Below are positions 24,571-35,099 of a DNA stretch of 64,000 nucleotides, piece by piece. This DNA is from Neoarius graeffei (lineage: Eukaryota; Chordata; Actinopteri; Siluriformes; Ariidae): contig NC_083589.1 in NCBI RefSeq assembly GCF_027579695.1, forward strand, positions 35,853,335 through 35,917,334. Direction: 5' to 3'. The position numbers and the translations under genes were made by a program. Within the stretch, counting starts at the first letter, position 1; each line of letters opens with the position of its first letter. The notes beneath the pieces were generated by a model that did no database searches, had not been told where the DNA came from, and saw only the letters and a list, made by a program, of their open reading frames with translations.

Positions 24571-26498
24571 CACAAACTTTGTTATAGATTTCTATTTGAT
24601 GACGAGTCGGTACAAAAACATTTTAGAGTCCAAACGTTCGTTTTCCAGCACAAAATTAAATGTTAGAGAAAAAAAGTGTGTATCTGAGCAGCATATTCCA
24701 TAAAAGACCACTTTTTAGATTAAAAAAGAAAATATAATGAAGGCTGCTAGGTTTTGGTGCAAAATGAAGAAGCGAGTGTGACAGTCGGTCAAAGTGTCCA
24801 GAAGAACTGTGGCTGGTTCTGTAAGATCTTCAGTAATACCTACAGCTCATTTCCTTATCAAACTGCACTCATTGTACCTGAGACTGCTATTTTTTTTTAA
24901 ACCAAAGGGAATTTAGTCTCACACCAAATATTTTATTTATTTTGGCTTACTGTTGTTTATAGTCTCATCTCATCTCATTATCTCTAGCCGCTTTATCCTT
25001 CTACAGGGTCGCAGGCAAGCTGGAGCCTATCCCAGCTGACTACGGGCGAAAGGCGGGGTACACCCTGGACAAGTCGCCAGGTCATCACAGGGCTGACACA
25101 TAGACACAGACAACCATTCACACTCACATTCACACCTACGCTCAATTTAGAGTCACCAGTTAACCTAACCTGCATGTCTTTGGACTGTGGGGGAAACCGG
25201 AGCACCCGGAGGAAACCCACGCGGACACAGGGAGAACATGCAAACTCCGCACAGAAAGGCCCTCGCCGGCCCCGGGGCTCGAACCCGGACCTTCTTGCTG
25301 TGAGGCGACAGCGCTAACCACTACACCACCGTGCCGCCCACAAACTTTGTTATAGATTTCTATTTGATGACGAGTCGGTACAAAAACATTTTAGAGTCCA
25401 AACGTTCGTTTTCCAGCACAAAATTAAATGTTAGATAAAAAAAGTTTGTATCTGAGCAGCATATTCCATAAAAGACCACTTTTTAGATTAAAAAAGAAAA
25501 TATAATGAAGGCTGCTAGGTTTTGGTGCAAAATGAAGAAGCGAGTGTGACAGTCGGTCAAAGTGTCCAGAAGAACTGTGGCTGGTTCTGTAAGATCTTCA
25601 GTAATACCTACAGCTCATTTCCTTATCAAACTGCACTCATTGTACCTGAGACTGCTATTTTTTTTTAAACCAAAGGGAATTTAGTCTCACACCAAATATT
25701 TTATTTATTTTGGCTTACTGTTGTTTATAGTCTCATCTCATCTCATTATCTGTAGCCGCTTTATCCTTCTACAGGGTCGCAGGCAAGCTGGAGCCTATCC
25801 CAGCTGACTACGGGCGAAAGGCGGGGTACACCCTGGACAAGTCGCCAGGTCATCACAGGGCTGACACATAGACACAGACAACCATTCACACTCACATTCA
25901 CACCTACGCTCAATTTAGAGTCACCAGTTAACCTAACCTGCATGTCTTTGGACTGTGGGGGAAACCGGAGCACCCGGAGGAAACCCACGCGGACACAGGG
26001 AGAACATGCAAACTCCGCACAGAAAGGCCCTCGCCGGCCCCGGGGCTCGAACCCGGACCTTCTTGCTGTGAGGCGACAGCGCTAACCACTACACCACCGT
26101 GCCGCCCACAAACTTTGTTATAGATTTCTATTTGATGACGAGTCGGTACAAAAACATTTTAGAGTCCAAACGTTCGTTTTCCAGCACAAAATTAAATGTT
26201 AGATAAAAAAAGTTTGTATCTGAGCAGCATATTCCATAAAAGACCACTTTTTAGATTAAAAAAGAAAATATAATGAAGGCTGCTAGGTTTTGGTGCAAAA
26301 TGAAGAAGCGAGTGTGACAGTCGGTCAAAGTGTCCAGAAGAACTGTGGCTGGTTCTGTAAGATCTTCAGTAAAGCCTACAGCTCATTTCCTTATCAAACT
26401 GCACTCATTGTACCTGAGACTACTATTTTTTTTTAAAGCAAAGGGAATTTAGTCTCACACCAAATATTTTAATTTATTTTGGCTTACTGTTGTTTATA
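24571..26498. repeat. Tandem 768-bp units (392-bp spacer + SINE-A)
   Basis: Spacer copies start at 24571, 25339 and 26107, exactly 768 bp apart. Minus-strand SINE copies at ~24963-25338 and ~25731-26106 separate them and are nearly identical to each other. The third spacer ends in unique sequence at TGTTTATAG. Confidence 0.93.
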
Positions 26499-26601
26499 GT
26501 ATTTTTTTAAAATATCGAAACATTTAATTTCGTTATTTTTTGAAGCCATTTTTGTTCGACAGCATTTCTTTTCATGTGCCTAAGACTTTTGCTTAGTACT
26601 G

Positions 26602-27660
26602 TATGTATTTAAAGTTACAAAAAAAGAGCTTGAATTTGTTTTTGGCCACTTTTGGGTTTTGACTCAGCCTATGTTCCATAGTGTTGTGTCTTCAGTTCAT
26701 GTAAAGCACAAGCCTGGGGAACAGTGACAAACACAATAACATGTCCAAAGCGTAGTGGGCGGCGAGGCAGATGGGTGCATGGCGAATCGTTCTGCTCTGC
26801 GTCCCCTTGGGCAAATTTGCTGCACTCTGTTTTCTCTGCATGGCTGCATGCTCGGTGAGGAGTGCCTGCACTGGTGCCATGGTTACCATCAGGTACATGC
26901 CTTTACTGTACATGAGGCGTACTCCGTCACCATGGTTATTATTTAACACCATGGAGATTGGGAGGAGGAACGCAAAAGAAACAAAGACAGATTTAGTTTC
27001 TGCATTATTTTTACATCTACATGGTGTTGTATTTCTCCTTCACAACCACAGCAAACACATGCCAAAGTCTGGAATAATTTTGCACTATGGAGCCGACTGC
27101 CAAATATTAAGAATTATACACATTTTTCGTGTTTGTTTAGTTATCCCAAAGATGCCATTTTGTGAGTGATTTCACAAATTACACCACAGTGCTGTCTAAG
27201 TGGTCACAACGGTGTTTAATTTTCTCAGACAGCTCTGACAGGAGAGCCGACACTAATTAAAAGCACAGGTTTATATTAATGTGCTTGTTTAACGTTATTG
27301 TTTCTATAGTAACAGCTCCACATTATATAAGACAGATGCTCCATGGAAGTCTAATAATAAACTGATTAATAATGTGTTATGACACAAAGAAAAATGTACA
27401 CTTGTTGATATGATGATGTACGAAGTTTAATGTGAGGAGACTTTGATTTAACGTTGCATTTAACATTGATTTAACGTTATTTTACAACTTTTATTTTGCA
27501 CTTTGTGAGGGTCAGTGTGTTTTTGGCTGTGAGAGTGTCTGCGAGACAGACGAGAGTCTGCTTTGTGGCTTTTCTGAAACTTGATTAGCTGCATTTATTC
27601 TTCTTAGGAACTTTAAAATATAGAAAAAAAAGACAAGCTAGTGCGGGAATGACTGTTTAG
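26602..27660 (+). other. cpne8 intron, no recognised feature
   Basis: Frames near 26755-27169 overlap on both strands and show no family resemblance; I do not support them as genes. Confidence 0.5.
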
Positions 27661-27671
27661 AGGTGCTATAG

Positions 27672-27875
27672 CACAAGATACATTACATTACATTAATGGC
27701 ATTTAGCAGACGCTCTTATCCAGAGTGATGTACAGCATACTCAGAGCAGCCTGGGGAGCAGCTAGGGGTTAGGTGCCTCGCTCAAGGGTATTTCGCCATT
27801 CCTGCTGGTCTAGGGAATCGACCCAGCAACCTTTGTCCCAAAGTTGCGTCTTTAACCATCAGGCCATAGCTTCCC
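27672..27875 (+). repeat. Fish SINE-like repeat (TTTAGCAGACGCTCTTATCC family)
   Basis: A better preserved copy of the repeat at ~490-640. Confidence 0.65.
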
Positions 27876-27997
27876 GTGACTACCAGAATGAATTTGTCTC
27901 ACAGACGTTCCACAGGATTAAATTAAACAGTAACTGAATCAACATACTGTTTATGAATAAAACAAAAATGCAATCATTGGAAAACAGATGCAGTATA

Positions 27998-29162
27998 CAG
28001 TGGTGCTTGAAAGTTTGTGAACCCTTTAGAATTTTCTATATTTCTGCATAAATATGACCTAAAACATCATCAGATTTTCACACAAGTCCTAAAAGTAGAT
28101 AAAGAGAACCCAGTTAAACAAATAAGACAAAAATATTATTCTTGGTCATTTATTTATTGAGGAAAATGATCCAATATTACATATCTGTGAGTGGCAAAAG
28201 TATATGAACCTGTGCTTTTAGTATCTGGTGTGACCCCCTTGTGCAGCAATCCACAGTCAGACAGATTGTGTACAAATGGAGGAAATTCAAGACCATTGTT
28301 ACCCTCTCCAGGAGTGGTCGACCAACAAAGATCACTCCAAGAGCAAGGCGTGTAATAGTCGGCGAGGTCACAAAGGACCCCAGGGCAACTTCTAAACAAC
28401 TGAAGGCCTCTCTCACATTGGCTAATGTTAATGTTCATGAGTCCACCATCAGGAGAACACTGAACAACAATGGTGTGCATGGCAGGGTTGCAAGGAGAAA
28501 GCCACTGCTCTCCAAAAAGAACATTGCTGCTCGTCTGCAGTTTGCTAAAGATCACATGGACAAGCCAGAAGGCTACTGGAAAAATGTTTTGTGGATGGAT
28601 GAGACCAAAATAGAACTTTTTGGTTTAAATGAGAAGTGTTGTGTTTGAAGAAAGGAAAACACTGCATTCCAGCATAAGAACCTTATCCCATCTGTGAAAC
28701 ATGGTGGTGGTAGTATCATGGTTTGGGCCTGTTTTGCTGCATCTGGGCCAGGATGGCTTGCCATCATTGATGGAACAATGAATTCTGAATTATACCAGCG
28801 AATTCTAAAGGAAAATGTCAGGACATCTGTCCATGAACTGAATCTCAAGAGAAGGTGGGTCATGCAGGAAGACAACCCTAAGCACACAAGTCGTTCTACC
28901 AAAAGAAAGGTTAAAGAAGAATAAAGTTAATGTTTTGGAATGGCCAAGTCAAAGTCCTGACCTTAATCCAATCGAAATGTTGTGGAAGGACCTGAAGCGA
29001 GCAGTTCATGTGAGGAAACCCACCAACATCCCAAAGTTGAAGCTGTTCTGTACGGAGGAATCTACTTTTAGGACTTGTGTGAAAATCTGATGATGTTTTA
29101 GGTCATATTTATGCAGAAATATAGAAAATTCTAAAGGGTCCACAAACTTTCAAGCACCACTG
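27998..29162 (+). mobile_element. Tc1 element, rearranged and deleted
   Basis: Same family as 5723-8751, TA-flanked (27996-27997, 29163-29164). The left end carries sequence (28208-28248) that in the full-length copy belongs to the 3' side of the transposase gene, and is joined straight to N-terminal coding sequence at ~28249. The right inverted repeat is shortened. Confidence 0.88.
28241..29060 (+). pseudogene. Tc1 transposase remnant
   Basis: It begins within the HTH (STVRQIVYKWRKF) without a start codon. It reads through [17 protein letters not shown], hits TGA at ~28646 (Trp in the family), then resumes with [19 protein letters not shown] and VMQEDNPKHTS, where a residue of the DND motif is lost. 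A frameshift precedes SPDLNPIEMLW. The C-terminus is deleted. Clearly inactive. Confidence 0.88.
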
Positions 29163-29710
29163 TACGATGACTAAAAGTCTTTGGAATATGCTGTTGGAAG
29201 AAAATAATTAACTATGGAGCAAAAGCAGTAAATCCACTGCACCTCAATTACAATACCACAATCATCACTGTTGATTACTTACAAAAGACAACATGTGCCA
29301 TCATGTTTTTTTTTGGTTGGCTTTTTTTTTTCTTTTTTTTTTCCCAGCATCAAAGACCAGGAAGTGTTGTGGTTTTGGCAGTTAGTGTGGAGTTCCTTCA
29401 TTTTATAAGGTCCTGAAATTTGTAAATTGAGTATGTTAATGTGAAAATGTGATTCTCTGAGTAATGCAAGTATCTATTTCTTCACTCATTACCGTGTTAG
29501 TGTATTTATGTAATATTTAGATTTTTTAAAATCATCTTTTCATATTGTGGCATAGTGGTGTAGTGGTTAGCACTGTCGCCTCACAGCAAGAAGGTTCTGG
29601 GTTCGAGCCCAGTGGCTGACGTGGGCATTTCTGTGCGGAGTTTGTATGTTGTGTCCGTGTGGGTTTCCTCCGGGTGCTCCGGTTTCCCCCACAGTCCAAA
29701 GACATGCAGG

Positions 29711-30802
29711 CACGGGCGCAGATAGAGGGTGGGACAGGTGGGATTCGTCCCACCCAGATTTAAATTCACCTCGTTCGGTCCCCCCCACTTATAGGGAGGA
29801 AAAAATGTCTATGCTGTCTTTCTTTGCATAAGGCAAACCTCACGGAAAAATCAAAAGACTAATTACCATTCGGTTTATTGAGGTGCACAGCAGTACATAC
29901 ATAGTTGCAACAACTCACATAAAACAAAACAAAGACTGATATTCGGTTGGTTGAGCTGCGCAGACTGCACAGGTTGCGAGCTCGAGCTTGGTTGCTATGG
30001 TTACCCACAACAAGTTTGACAGGCATATCGGGGACAGCTCCTAGTTCAGGACCCCAACACGGCATGATGAAGGGTGCCAAACCGAAAAGGCAGAAAACGA
30101 TTGCATCTTTTTTTCAAAAAACAACGACTGTAAGTAAACTGTGCCTTACTTTATCATATCACCTTGCAATTTTTTGATAGTCTGTTCAAAGTAATGTCGT
30201 AGTGAAAGTAAAATCGTACGGAGTAGGGATGCCTTTCTGGTAGCCTCCTTCTTTCGGTGGTAGCCTGTAGATACAGTGCTCAGAAGGCAGTTTTAATGTT
30301 TAATCTGGCGTTCCCTGCCATAATTTCAGCGAGCATATTGTTTCATAAGGAAACTTTGCGAAGAGTTGTTGACTGACTGCCGCTCACGCAACACACAGGC
30401 ATAGTTAGAAAGTCAGGATGCACTGGTTTACACTTTACACACACACACGTAGCCCAGCCTCTCGCTATGTTTAACAGTTGGAACTTAGCGGTTTTAAAAC
30501 TAGTTTTGCAGTTTTGCAATTTCTGTGCATGATGATGATGTGTAAACTTTGGATTTCCATAGGCTATGTTAAAATGTTATCATTGTCCTGGCCTGCAGGT
30601 AGTTCCTGGTGATGGCAGTGAGGGAGGTGAAATAAGTGATCCACAGGAGGGTAGTAGTAGTGCACTAGGCCTGCAACTGCAAGAGGCAGAAGGAAGAGAG
30701 AGAGAAGAGTTTGACAGTCCAAGTTTCAGTACATAGGATACACAGACCTAGATGCTATAGATAAATACAAAGGGTAGACAAAACAGTCAGCAGTCATCCA
30801 GA

Positions 30803-30834
<32 letters not shown>

Positions 30835-31107
30835 TCAACCCACATGACATCCTGTCGTGTCAGTGGTAAATAGCACATGAGAGCACCAGACATCACAGGT
30901 GTGCTCTATTCCTACTCTTTATTTATTAGTAGGCCTAAGCTAACGGTTGCAGGGATGAAGGAGTGATGTTTTTTTTTTGTCTTAGCTGAGTAATGTCGCC
31001 GCCCTGAGGGCATCAGAGTATATTCCTCGCACAACACATGTTGGGGGTGGGGTTGGTTTGCTGGCAGCTTTGTCCCCCCCAGTTCAAAAAACGTATCTGC
31101 ACCCCTG
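29711..31107 (+). mobile_element. hAT transposon, non-autonomous, inside a SINE
   Basis: The 8-bp duplication CATGCAGG (29703-29710, 31108-31115) is single in uninterrupted SINE copies. The ends CACGGGCGCAGATAG and, complemented, CAGGGGTGCAGATACG are hAT-type. 1397 bp; it keeps the first two exons of a transposase-like gene and a (CA)n run near 30804-30831. Confidence 0.88.
30064..30736 (+). pseudogene. hAT transposase 5' exons (two exons)
   Basis: ATG at 30064 (a second at 30067) opens 22 codons containing KPKRQKTIASFFQKTT, the short basic 'SFF' leader common in fish hAT/ZMYM-like transposases. Donor gtaagt at 30130 and acceptor cag ending 30598 are in phase 0. Exon 2 (30599-30736) reads VVPGDGSEGGEISDPQEG and later LQEAEGREREEFDSPSFST, then TAG. 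No zinc finger or RNase-H core remains. Confidence 0.6.
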
Positions 31108-31369
31108 CATGCAGGTTAGGTTAACTGGTGACTCTAAATTGACCGTAGGTGTGAATGTGAGTGTGAATGGTTGTCTGAGTCTATGTGTCAGCCCTGTGAT
31201 GACCTGGCGACTTGTCCAGGGTGTACCCCGCCTTTCGCCCGTAGTCAGCTGGGATAGGCTCCAGCTTGCCTGCGACCCTGCACAGGATAAGCGTTTACGA
31301 ATAATGGATGGATGTTTTCATATTGAGTGACTACTGTTATACTTGTGCATGTTGTGTGCTCTATAAATA

Positions 31370-32971
31370 CAACCCCGATTCCAAAAAAGTTGGGACAAAG
31401 TAAAAATTGTAAATAAAAACGGAATGCAATGATGTGGAAGTTTCAAAATTCCATATTTTATTCAGAATAGAACATAGATGACATATCAAATGTTTAAACT
31501 GAGAAAATGTATCATTTAAAGAGAAAAATTAGGTGATTTTAAATTTCATGACAATAACACATCTCAAAAAAGTTGGGACAAGGCCGTGTTTACCACTGTG
31601 AGACATCCCCTTTTCTCTTTACAACAGTCTGTAAACGTCTGGGGACTGAGGAGACAAGTTGCTCAAGTTTAGGGATAGGAATGTTAACCCATTCTTGTCT
31701 AATGTAGGATTCTAGTTGCTCAACTGTCTTAGGTCTTTTTTGTCGTATCTTCCGTTTTATGATGCGCCAAATGTTTTCTATGGGTGAAAGATCTGGACTG
31801 CAGGCTGGCCAGTTCAGTACCCGGACCCTTCTTCTACACAGCCATAATGCTGTAATTGATGCAGTATGTGGTTTGGCATTGTCATGTTGGAAAATGCAAG
31901 GTCTTCCCTGAAAGAGACGTCGTCTGGATGGGAGCATATGTTGCTCTAGAACCTGGATATACCTTTCAGCATTGATGGTGTCTTTCCAGATGTGTAAGCT
32001 GCCCATGCCACACGCACTAATGCAACCCCATACCATCAGAGATGCAGGCTTCTGAACTGAGCGCTGATAACAACTTGGGTCGTCCTTCTCCTCTTTAGTC
32101 CGAATGACACGGCGTCCCTGATTTCCATAATGAACTTCAAATTTTGATTCGTGTGACCACGGAACAGTTTTCCACTTTGCCACAGTCCATTTTAAATGAG
32201 CCTTGGCCCAGAGAAGACGTCTGCGCTTCTGGATCATGTTTAGATACGGCTTCTTCTTTGAACTACAGAGTTTTAGCTGGCAACGGCGGATGGCACGGTG
32301 AATTGTGTTCACAGATAATGTTCTCTGGAAATATTCCTGAGCCCATTTTGTGATTTCCAATACAGAAGCCTGCCTGTATGTGATGCAGTGCCGTCTAAGG
32401 GCCCGAAGATCACGGGCACCCAGTATGGTTTTCCGGCCTTGACCCTTACGCACAGAGATTCTTCCAGATTCTCTGAATCTTTTGATGATATTATGCACTG
32501 TAGATGATGATCTGTTCAAACTCTTTGCAATTTTACACTGTTGAACTTTCTGATATTGCTCCACTATTTATCGGCGCAGAATTAGGGGGATTGGTGATCC
32601 TCTTCCCATCTTTACTTCTGAGAGCCGCTGCCACTCCAAGATGCTCTTTTTATACCCAGTCATGTTAATGACCTATTGCCAATTGACCTAATGAGTTGCA
32701 ATTTGGTCCTCCAGCTGTTCCTTTTTTGTACCTTTAACTTTTCCAGCCTCTTATTGCCCCTGTCCCAACTTTTTTGAGATGTGTTGCTGTCATGAAATTT
32801 CAAATGAGCCAATATTTGGCATGAAATTTCAAAATGTCTCACTTTCGACATTTGATATGTTGTCTATGTTCTATTGTGAATACAATATCAGTTTTTGAGA
32901 TTTGTAAATTATAGCATTCCGTTTTTATTTACAATTTGTACTTTGTCCCAACTTTTTTGGAATTGGGGTTG
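31370..32971 (-). mobile_element. Tc1-like element, full length (1602 bp), IR/DR type
   Basis: TA-flanked (31368-31369, 32972-32973), ends CAACCCCGATTCCAAAAAAG / complemented CAACCCCAATTCCAAAAAAG. Each ~210-bp inverted repeat carries an outer and an inner direct repeat with AAAAAAGTTGGGACAA (31382 and 31566; complements near 32762 and 32946), the IR/DR layout. Confidence 0.93.
31590..32609 (-). pseudogene. Tc1-like transposase with a stop codon and a lost catalytic Asp
   Basis: The family start ATG is at 32609-32607 (MGRGSPIP...), but codon 14 is TAA (32570-32568). The rest of the frame is open to 31590. It has paired-type HTH domains (CKIAKSLNRSSSTVHNIIKR; GRKTILGARD), then the DDE core: first position WSHESKFE, where Asp is expected in place of His (GAC to CAC); second Asp in FQHDNAKPH; Glu in SPIENIW at DD34E spacing. 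Almost intact in length, but both defects predict inactivity. Confidence 0.92.
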
Positions 32972-32973
32972 TA

Positions 32974-33779
32974 CTTTGTAATACATATCAGTTTATTTAA
33001 AAAAAAAATCCCATAATACCCCACCTTTTCTGCACCAGGCTTATTTTAGACCTTACACATGTTCCGATGCCCCCAGACTCTAGAGTTCAATTTTCAGCAT
33101 GAACAGTTTCTTGTTCATGTGCTTATCATCAGCACAGTTGCTTGAGGGGTACACGACAGCAAAGAATAGAGAAATGTCCCGAAGTGGTCCAGAGTGGCTT
33201 TGCACTGGGTGAAATTAGGTCTGACTGCAGGGAAATGGCTTGTTTATTCTGCTGTTCCCTGAGCTTGTGAAAGCCTATCATTAAAATGAAATGAGCTGCG
33301 GTGCCAAAATAAGAGTACTGAATTTAACATTATGTCTGTAAATAAGAAGATGATTTAAAAAACAAAAAAACAAAACTAGTTTTCTGTTTTGTGCAAAGGG
33401 CACACGAGTGAATTCCTCCTACTGTGTTTGAGCAATCTATACTAATCAATTGAGCAATACTGTCCAAACTCAGGGAGGAAGAAATCCATCCAGCTCTGAA
33501 ATAGCTGCCTCTTTTCCCTTCCTTTTGTCTGTGGATCAAACTTTCTTTCTGTCTTGCAGCTTTGGAAGCTCTTATGTCTGTCAAGGTTAAGAGTGTCCTT
33601 TGGACATGTGATTGATTGGAAATGCTGCCAGAGTGGATTCCAGCACTTACAGCTCTCGCCAACAAACAGAGCACTTAATGCCTACACAGAAAATGTAATA
33701 AAGCATTAGTGCTTAATAAAATAATATTTTGCTTTTTTTATTTCAAGTGCTCTTCTTTGCGAAGATAGATTACTTGTTT
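32974..33779 (+). other. cpne8 intron, no recognised feature
   Basis: AT-rich with poly-A runs. No supported gene. Confidence 0.5.
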
Positions 33780-33789
33780 TATTGATATT

Positions 33790-33990
33790 TAATCAATTCA
33801 GTTTTATTTGTATCACTTTTAACAATAGACATTTTCAAAAAAACAGATTTACAGAAATATATCAATTCCAGATATACATTTTTAATGTATATATTCGTAT
33901 TGAGCAAGCTCCTATTCCTATTGAGAAAACTCCCTGAGACAACATGAGGAAGAAGCCCTGAGAGGAACCAGACTCCCAGCCTCATCTGGG
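33790..33990. repeat. Fish interspersed repeat (LINE-tail-like)
   Basis: CAATTCAGTTTTATTTGTAT start and GAGAGGAACCAGACTC end. A related fragment lies at ~37795-37875. Confidence 0.55.
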
Positions 33991-34205
33991 TGACAGCGGA
34001 TAGTGTGACTGTAAATAACTCGCTTCTATGACTGTGTGGTGGTGTGTAGCCAAAAAGTGCAATTGCATAACCAGGAAATTCATTATCGCTTTAACATTAA
34101 GTCTATTTAAAGCTAGATGACCTTTTGATTTCATAAAATCAGTGAAATTTAGTTCTCTCTGAAATTTGGTTATTGTGATATATGTTTATTTCTGCAATAT
34201 CTCAA

Positions 34206-34210
34206 CCCCC

Positions 34211-34241
<31 letters not shown>

Positions 34242-34250
34242 AAAAAAAAA
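34206..34250. repeat. Poly-C (26) followed by poly-A (19)
   Basis: A pure 26-base C run (34206-34231) abuts a 19-base A run (34232-34250). Confidence 0.95.
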
Positions 34251-34763
34251 CCAACAACAAAACCCCAGGCCATTCTGTGGCTGGGAAGTTATTTAATTTG
34301 AGGGGGTTTCCGAGCAAACAATGTGCATGAAATCACTCACTTCATGCAGTCAAGCAGGCAGAAGAAGTCCGTGTGTGCACGTGCAGGTTTATCTTCTTCT
34401 TCTTTTCTTTCGTCTTTGGGTTTTAAGGCAGTTGGCATCCAGTGTTGCATTACTGCCATCTACAGGTTTACCTTGACCGTGCGCTGACAGTTACATCATT
34501 CTGTCGCTAAACGAACAACTGATCACACCGAGGTGCTCGCTGACCGCCGATATTTATTATTGGTCCTGCGTTTCCATTCCTTCGCAACATAACATCTTTT
34601 CTCCTCGCTTTCCATTACTGTAGTCGGTCTTTCACGCTTCATTTTTCTCTCCTATTTCAAATTTGTATCCCACAATGCCTTGCGCGAACAGGGAAAGCCC
34701 ACCACATGATGCATGATGTAGTATCTTGAATTGGGTCATGGTGAAGCAGGAAAAAATAGCGGA

Positions 34764-34791
34764 GAATTTAGGGCCACATGGCCCTAAATTC
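34764..34791. repeat. Perfect 12-bp-stem hairpin
   Basis: GAATTTAGGGCC, loop ACAT, then GGCCCTAAATTC. It lies in an AT-rich stretch (34690-34930), itself possibly part of a repeat. Confidence 0.9.
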
Positions 34792-35099
34792 ATTAATTGT
34801 TGTATTTTTAAAAAACGAATAAAATTGGAAGTCTGTGATTTGAATTCAGTAGCTTTCGGTCCACTATACAAAAATAATTGGGTGTCGGGGAAAATTCTTT
34901 TCATGACCTACACTTGAAAAATCTAAAAGGCGGTCTACCTTTAAGTGCTACAATATAATAAAATATTGAAGTACTACAAAAAAAAGAAGATGATGACAAC
35001 ATGAGAGTAAATAAAATAAAGAATATAATAAATACAGAAATGTGAGCCTCTGGAGGAGCTTGAACATAATGCCTTTGCATAATTCACTTTGGCATAATT

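Larger units (their letters stand above)
23436..26601. mobile_element. Mariner/Tc1-type MITE enlarged by SINE insertions and tandem duplication
   Basis: The ends CAGTACTGTGCAAAAGTCTT (23436) and, complemented, CAGTACTAAGCAAAAGTCTT (ending 26601) are inverted and bordered by TA. The original core seems to be about 0.55 kb. It now contains three SINE-A copies and a triplicated 392-bp spacer. Confidence 0.75.
29553..31310 (+). repeat. SINE family A split by a hAT element
   Basis: SINE halves ~29553-29710 and ~31108-31310 join at CATGCAGG. The tail is of the GGATGGATG subfamily. Confidence 0.88.

Noticed and set aside
24571..26498. CRISPR-like or satellite array
   Set aside because: Three 768-bp units of SINE plus spacer are a local tandem duplication; the unit size and vertebrate context rule out CRISPR.
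26692..27169. Overlapping frames of 86, 63 and 132 codons
   Set aside because: They oppose each other on both strands, show no family motif and sit in intronic sequence without splice logic.
11244..31330. Many similar frames reading like MEFACSPRVHVGFLRVLRFP
   Set aside because: All fall inside SINE-A copies on either strand; they are open because the repeat is GC-rich, not because they encode a protein family.
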